DNA of 8,375 nt from an uncultured Legionella sp. (GTDB taxonomy: Bacteria > Pseudomonadota > Gammaproteobacteria > Legionellales > Legionellaceae), in contig CAISKC010000074.1 in assembly GCA_903885895.1 (NCBI GenBank), forward strand, positions 1 through 8,375, read 5' to 3'. The notes beneath the pieces were generated by a model that saw only the letters and a program-made list of their open reading frames with translations, was not told the origin of the DNA and did not search any database. Below, piece after piece: positions 4,652 to 8,375 of the stretch. Positions within the stretch are counted from its first letter, which is position 1. Every line of letters starts with the position of its first letter. A program made the position numbers and the translations under genes.

Positions 4652-6437
4652 GAAAAAGATGAAAAACATCAATCAAACCGTTCCGCAATTTGTGATGCAC
4701 ATGCTCAAGCCGCATCGTTTTTCTCTGAGTATTCTCGCATTTGTAGGATTAACATGGGCCATTTTGAATACGATGCTGCCGTTTGTGCTGAAAACGGTTA
4801 TTGATAAAGCCGTGGATTTTGAAGGCGATAAATTGGCTGCATTTGGCGCTATCCAACCCTATGTTTTGTTATACATAGGATTATGGATTGTATTTTGCTT
4901 AGATATGCGTTTGTTAGATTGGGCAAAATTGAAATTGATGCCGAGTGTTAGGCAAGATGTGATGACGCAGATGTTTGCCTACCTCAATCAACATGCGTAT
5001 CGCTATTTTCAAAATAACTTTGCCGGCAGTTTGATTAATAAAATTACAGATATGCAGAGTGGGATCGTCGAGATTTTAAATATTTTGGACGATGTCTATG
5101 CGCAAATTTTAGGATTTAGCATGGCATTCATCACGCTTCTGATTATTCATCCTATTTTTGCTGGGATTTTGGGCGTTTGGGTGATGGTCTTTTTATTGAT
5201 TACGTTCTTATTTTTACGCCCGATTGAACATCTGTCCCATGTTTTTGCTGAAGCGAGGAGTGCGGTGGTCGGGAAAATGGTAGATAGTGTGAGTAATATC
5301 GTGAATATTCGCTTGTTTGCGAAACATGACTACGAAAACCAATATATTCATGCCAGTATCGTTGATACCGTGCAAAAAGACCGCACAATGCAGGCTAAAA
5401 TCATCATCATGAGACTGTGGTGGGATGCCACCATTGTTGCGTTGTTAGGGACCAATCTGTGGGTGTTGGGGTCGATGTATAGTCGAGGTTTGATTACGAT
5501 TGGTGATTTTGCGTTTGTGATGAATTTGTCACTCAGTTTGGTCTGGAATTTATGGTATATAGCGGGTCAATTTGTATCTTTTACCGAGCAGCTTGGCCGT
5601 TGTAGACAAGCACTTTCTATCATGAATGCGCCGCATGAAATTGTGGACAAAGAACATGCACAACCCTTAGTCGTCAAGCACGGAGAGATTCGATTTCAAG
5701 ATGTGAGTTTTCATTATAATGAGGGTAAGCAGCTATTTAACAATAAAAATATTGTATTGCATTCTGGGCAAAGAGTCGGCCTAGTCGGTTTTTCTGGGAG
5801 TGGGAAAAGCACGTTTGTGAATCTGATTTTAAGATTGTTTGAACTAGAGTCGGGTGATATTACCATTGATCAACAAAATATTCGGGGCGTGACGCAAGCA
5901 TCTTTACGGGCCAATATCGCTTTGATTCCACAAGATATCTCTTTATTTCACCGCACGTTGTTGGAAAATATTCGTTATGGTGTGAGTGAAGCAAGTGATG
6001 AGGATGTGATAGCAGTAGCCAAACAAGCGCATTGTCATGAATTTATTATGCAGCTGTCAGATGGTTATCAATCTTTAGTAGGCGAGCGGGGTGTGAAATT
6101 ATCTGGCGGGCAACGTCAACGAATTGCCATTGCCAGAGCGATGCTAAAAAATGCCCCGATCCTTATTTTAGATGAAGCAACCTCGGCACTAGATTCGGTG
6201 ACAGAAAAATATATTCAAGATAGTTTACATGGTTTGATGCAAGGTAAAACCACCATTGTGATTGCGCATCGCTTGTCCACACTGGCGGCCATGGATAGAA
6301 TTTTAGTGTTCGATAAGGGTGAAATCATTGAAGATGGTACCCACGCAGCATTACTTGAAGTGAACGGGCATTACGCTCGTATGTGGCATATGCAAGCTGG
6401 GGGATTTTTACCAGATAAGGAACAGGACTTGATATGA
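4644..6437 (+). CDS. ABC exporter, fused membrane and ATPase domains (MsbA/type IV exporter class)
   Basis: The 597-residue half-transporter probably works as a homodimer in the inner membrane. Residues about 25-315 hold six membrane helices (near 27-48, 70-92, 150-170, 171-194, 258-278, 285-310) with the long cytoplasmic extensions of exporter-class proteins. Residues 345-585 are the ATPase: Walker A GFSGSGKST at 382-390, Q-loop Gln430, signature LSGGQ at 486-490, Walker B ILILDE ending at catalytic Glu511, D-loop SALD, and switch His542 in AHRLST. All catalytic residues are present. The substrate cannot be read from sequence; lipids, peptides or drugs are all possible for this class. The start at 4644 overlaps the upstream gene; an ATG at 4659 with a purine-rich GAGAAAAAG in front is an alternative that removes five residues. 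The stop overlaps nudC by four bases (ATGA), so the two are co-translated. Confidence 0.95.
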   Translation: MDEKKMKNINQTVPQFVMHMLKPHRFSLSILAFVGLTWAILNTMLPFVLKTVIDKAVDFEGDKLAAFGAIQPYVLLYIGLWIVFCLDMRLLDWAKLKLMPSVRQDVMTQMFAYLNQHAYRYFQNNFAGSLINKITDMQSGIVEILNILDDVYAQILGFSMAFITLLIIHPIFAGILGVWVMVFLLITFLFLRPIEHLSHVFAEARSAVVGKMVDSVSNIVNIRLFAKHDYENQYIHASIVDTVQKDRTMQAKIIIMRLWWDATIVALLGTNLWVLGSMYSRGLITIGDFAFVMNLSLSLVWNLWYIAGQFVSFTEQLGRCRQALSIMNAPHEIVDKEHAQPLVVKHGEIRFQDVSFHYNEGKQLFNNKNIVLHSGQRVGLVGFSGSGKSTFVNLILRLFELESGDITIDQQNIRGVTQASLRANIALIPQDISLFHRTLLENIRYGVSEASDEDVIAVAKQAHCHEFIMQLSDGYQSLVGERGVKLSGGQRQRIAIARAMLKNAPILILDEATSALDSVTEKYIQDSLHGLMQGKTTIVIAHRLSTLAAMDRILVFDKGEIIEDGTHAALLEVNGHYARMWHMQAGGFLPDKEQDLI

Positions 6438-7231
6438 AAGAAAAGCAGATTTATCCAAAGTGTTGGTTGATATTTCAAGCAGATGGCAGCTTAATTTTGA
6501 ATCAGCACCACGTTGTGCCTCAGGAGAGAGAAGTCGATTTTTTGAAGACAAATATTATTCGTCAGTTTTCTTTGGGCGTGCGGCATAATATGGCGTATTA
6601 TTGTGCGGAGCTTGGGCCTATTTCTGAAAATTTACCGAGTACATTACAAGCGTGGACATTACGCCAAGCCTTGTCGCTTTTACCAGGTGAGCAATATGGG
6701 ATTGCTGTGAGAGCGTGCTCAATCCTAAATTGGGATAAGCAGCACCAATATTGTGGCGCATGTGGCGGCAAAACGGTGCATCCGAGACAGGATTTTGAAC
6801 GTGTTTGTACGCAATGCCAACTTAGCTTTTTTCCACGTATTTCGCCGTCAATTGTTGTTTTGATCCGCAAAGGTGACCAGTTGTTGATGGCGAGAAGTCC
6901 TCATTTTCCAGCCGGTGTGTATGGGTTGATTGCAGGATTTGTCGATGCGGGTGAGAGTCTTGAGGAAACAGTGCATCGTGAGGTGAAAGAAGAAGTCGGT
7001 ATCACGATAAAGAACTTAAGTTATTTTGATTCGCAACCTTGGCCGTTTCCTGATTCTCTCATGATGGGATTTACTGCTGATTACGCTGCGGGCGAGATTA
7101 GAATTGATCAGAATGAAATTGAAGCAGCGGACTGGTACGCTCATGATCAATTGCCAGGTAGACCTTCCATCTCATGTAGTATTGGTGCGGTGCTGATCGA
7201 TGATTTTATTGCGAGTTTTGCTAAGGCTTGA
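6434..7231 (+). CDS. nudC: NAD(H) pyrophosphatase / RNA deNADding Nudix hydrolase NudC
   Basis: The 265-residue protein has the complete NudC layout: an N-terminal domain (about 1-100), a zinc ribbon with Cys107, Cys110, Cys125 and Cys128, and a Nudix domain whose box runs from Gly168 to Ile190 (G-x5-E174-x7-R182-E183-V-K-E186-E187-V-G-I, all metal ligands present). The subfamily signature SQPWPFP follows at 200-206. Known members split NADH into NMNH and AMP and remove NAD caps from RNA 5' ends. It is the last gene of the operon behind the ABC exporter, starting in a four-base overlap with it, and is followed by a hairpin terminator. No functional link to the exporter is obvious; the pairing probably reflects shared transcription. 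Confidence 0.96.
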   Translation: MKEKQIYPKCWLIFQADGSLILNQHHVVPQEREVDFLKTNIIRQFSLGVRHNMAYYCAELGPISENLPSTLQAWTLRQALSLLPGEQYGIAVRACSILNWDKQHQYCGACGGKTVHPRQDFERVCTQCQLSFFPRISPSIVVLIRKGDQLLMARSPHFPAGVYGLIAGFVDAGESLEETVHREVKEEVGITIKNLSYFDSQPWPFPDSLMMGFTADYAAGEIRIDQNEIEAADWYAHDQLPGRPSISCSIGAVLIDDFIASFAKA

Positions 7232-7242
7232 GCGGATGATGG

Positions 7243-7274
7243 AAGATAGGTTGGGCCAAGCTCCAACCTATCTT
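7243..7274 (+). terminator. hairpin after nudC
   Basis: Perfect 12-base arms (AAGATAGGTTGG at 7243-7254 and its complement at 7263-7274) surround an eight-base loop. The 3' arm ends in CTT and runs into TATATTG, a poor U-tract, so termination may be moderate. On the minus strand there is no U-run, so it serves mainly the nudC operon, although it also lies just beyond the convergent LysE-type gene. Confidence 0.65.
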
Positions 7275-7281
7275 TATATTG

Positions 7282-7890
7282 TTACGTATATACAATATTG
7301 TACAATATATAAAGCGCAACGGTCCAAATGGTGAGGGCTGAAAATTTATTCAACCATTTTAGTACGGAATAATTGGAGTTCATTCGGCCTAATATCCCTC
7401 CAAGCCCTGAGAGTCCCATAAACCAACATAGTGAAACCAATACGCAAGCAGAGGTATAAAACCATCTATCCATCCCAATAAAATGCAAGGAATTGCTGCC
7501 TATGACCGTGACACTATCTATGATGGCATGCGGGTTTAAGAGCGATACAGAAGCTGAGAAATATATCTGTTGGCGCGGTGAAAGTGGTTTATAGGCGCAT
7601 TCGGATTGCTGAGTGCTCTGCCATGTGACCCAACCCATATACACTAAGAAAACCAAACCAAAATAATAAATGGTGTTTTTAACTCCGGGCATGGATAGGA
7701 CTATCATGGACACGCCTAAGACAGCAGAGATGACCAGTACGCTATCACAAAAAAAAGCGGTCAACACACCAGGTAAGGTATGTCTCCATTTTTTGTGTGT
7801 GGCGCCTAGATTTAAGATAAAGATATTTTGTATTCCAAGTGGGATAATCAAACCAAATGCCAAAATGGCACCATAAAAAAAAGCATTCAT
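7282..7890 (-). CDS. LysE/ArgO-family amino-acid exporter
   Basis: The 202-residue, very hydrophobic protein has about six membrane helices (roughly 4-24, 38-60, 66-90, 112-134, 144-166, 178-200), the normal size and topology of LysE-type exporters. The first helix carries the family motif G-x3-(A/I)-x(5)-P-L-G-I-Q-N (GLIIPLGIQNIFILNLG), and SLLNPHAIIDSVTVIGS around residue 120 is the matching conserved segment at the start of the fourth helix, with the 'LNPHA..D' wording typical of LysE/ArgO. Known members export lysine, arginine or other amino acids; the substrate here is not certain, so no symbol is given. The start at 7890 has only a weak AGGCAGAGA in front. No LysR-type regulator gene is adjacent within the window. 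A REP-like palindrome lies upstream. Confidence 0.9.
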   Translation of the reverse strand: MNAFFYGAILAFGLIIPLGIQNIFILNLGATHKKWRHTLPGVLTAFFCDSVLVISAVLGVSMIVLSMPGVKNTIYYFGLVFLVYMGWVTWQSTQQSECAYKPLSPRQQIYFSASVSLLNPHAIIDSVTVIGSNSLHFIGMDRWFYTSACVLVSLCWFMGLSGLGGILGRMNSNYSVLKWLNKFSALTIWTVALYILYNIVYT

Positions 7891-7942
7891 TGTTGTCTCT
7901 GCCTAAAAATAAAGCTTCCGGTGCGGTACAATTTTTGAAATT

Positions 7943-8021
7943 GTCTTTGCGAGGAGTGCAACAACGAAGCAATCTAGTGGTTTTTAATGTCTCTGGATTG
8001 CTTCGCCGCGCTCGCAACGAC
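7943..8021. repeat. REP-like palindromic intergenic repeat
   Basis: The left arm (7943-7977, GTCTTTGCGAG then a spacer then CGAAGCAATCTAG) pairs with the right arm (7993-8021, CTGGATTGCTTCG then CGC then GCTCGCAACGAC), with a six-base bulge and a few mismatches, around a 15-base loop. The wording 'TGCGAG...CGAAGCAATC' is a dispersed palindrome type seen in many gammaproteobacteria, from memory. A small perfect hairpin (ACAATTT-TTG-AAATTGT, 7928-7944) abuts its left edge. It lies between the exporter start and the next gene and could be transcribed in the leader of the exporter. There are no open frames of interest in it. Confidence 0.65.
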
Positions 8022-8087
8022 GGTATTCTAATAATCGTATCGTAAAAAAATTTAATCTATTTCCTATGATCGATTGTACATTTTTTG

Positions 8088-8096
8088 TGTTAATAT
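8088..8096 (+). promoter_or_regulatory. possible extended -10 promoter for the small right-edge ORF
   Basis: TGT followed by TAATAT gives an extended -10 with four of six consensus bases and no convincing -35 at normal spacing. Transcription would start near 8103, about 29 bases before the ATG at 8132. Confidence 0.35.
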
Positions 8097-8131
8097 GCAC
8101 GTTTTTTTTGATATATTTTTAGGAGTTTAGA

Positions 8132-8375
8132 ATGTACAGCACTGAAGAAGGTAGCGAGTTTTCTGATGAATCTACCCCAATGATAATGAAGTATAAAGCT
8201 ATCTTAGAGCCAAGTTGTTTTGATAATGCGGTATTTTGGGTCAAGTCCAAATTTTGCTGTAAATTCCCATTTATCCGGCCCATCGAGTTAGTTATTTAAT
8301 TAGCCATTTTGGTTATTTCAATCACATTTGTTTTGGCTTGTTCGTTTTCTATTAACCATTCATTAAATTCATCCA
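8132..8375 (+). pseudogene. small ORF with in-frame TAA inside a predicted membrane helix, running to the window edge
   Basis: A good ribosome binding site (AGGAG, 8121-8125, six bases away) precedes the ATG at 8132. The frame gives 55 residues: an acidic, Ser-rich start (MYSTEEGSEFSDESTP), a middle with Cys-Phe-rich FWVKSKFCCKFPF, and RPIELVI before TAA at 8297-8299. The same frame then stays open to the edge and encodes LAILVISITFVLACSFSI, so PIELVI plus this stretch would make one continuous transmembrane helix that the stop cuts in half. This suggests a nonsense mutation in a gene for a small single-span or longer membrane protein. The alternative is that the 55-residue peptide (8132-8299) is the intact product and the hydrophobic tail is chance, or that the stop is a sequencing error. 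I do not recognise the family. Confidence 0.5.

Noticed and set aside
7857..8045. A 62-codon rightward open frame across the LysE-type gene start and the REP-like repeat.
   Set aside because: Half of it is antisense to the exporter and the rest is translated palindromic repeat, so it is unlikely to be a gene.
1398..8299. Idea that TAG and TAA are reassigned to sense codons in this organism, explaining the stops in hipB and in the right-edge ORF.
   Set aside because: TAA ends the flavoprotein and LysE-type genes exactly at their expected C-termini, and a sense codon for Gln would be odd inside a membrane helix. Independent nonsense mutations are simpler.
1..8375. Search for CRISPR arrays, tRNA or rRNA genes, insertion-sequence ends and prophage genes.
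   Set aside because: No regularly spaced repeats, cloverleaf sequences, transposase frames or phage-type genes were seen.

Overview
The window looks like chromosomal accessory DNA from a moderately AT-rich, Gram-negative gammaproteobacterium. The gene families (ArfB, NudC, an exported berberine-bridge-type flavoprotein, an MsbA-type ABC exporter, a LysE exporter, a wrecked hipBA module, a cysteine-protease-like ORF) and a REP-like 'TGCGAGG...CGAAGCAATC' palindrome would fit a host-associated member of the Legionellales. That assignment is an inference from gene flavour and base composition; no rRNA or other marker is present.

Layout. A leftward gene running off the left edge (1-469) encodes a protein with a plausible Cys-His-Asp triad. 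It is divergent from arfB (617-1027), a ribosome-rescue hydrolase. Positions 1072-1436 hold a decayed leftward hipBA toxin-antitoxin locus: hipB is interrupted by one in-frame amber codon and hipA is reduced to its first ~35 residues. Two nearly identical palindromic operators (1462-1477 and 1533-1548) survive upstream. Then comes a large leftward BBE-like FAD oxidoreductase (1557-3116, probably translated from an internal start that gives a clean signal peptide). Divergent from it is a four-helix membrane protein made of two related halves (3168-3683), which shares a bidirectional terminator with a leftward, membrane-anchored SRPBCC protein (3738-4286). A rightward, overlapping three-gene operon follows (4334-7231): an unrecognised 105-residue protein, an ABC exporter and NudC. 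It ends in a hairpin and faces a leftward LysE/ArgO-type exporter (7282-7890). A 79-bp REP-like palindrome (7943-8021) separates that gene from a small rightward ORF (8132-8299) with a good ribosome binding site, whose reading frame continues past a TAA into a hydrophobic helix up to the window edge.

No single multi-gene pathway is evident. The parts that hold together are the 4334-7231 operon (tight overlaps) and the hip locus (dead genes with intact-looking operators). The two in-frame nonsense codons and the hipA deletion suggest ongoing gene decay. The items most worth a second look are the edge-truncated protease-like protein, the hip ruin with its paired operators, the exported bicovalent-type flavoprotein, and the stop codon inside a predicted membrane helix at the right edge.
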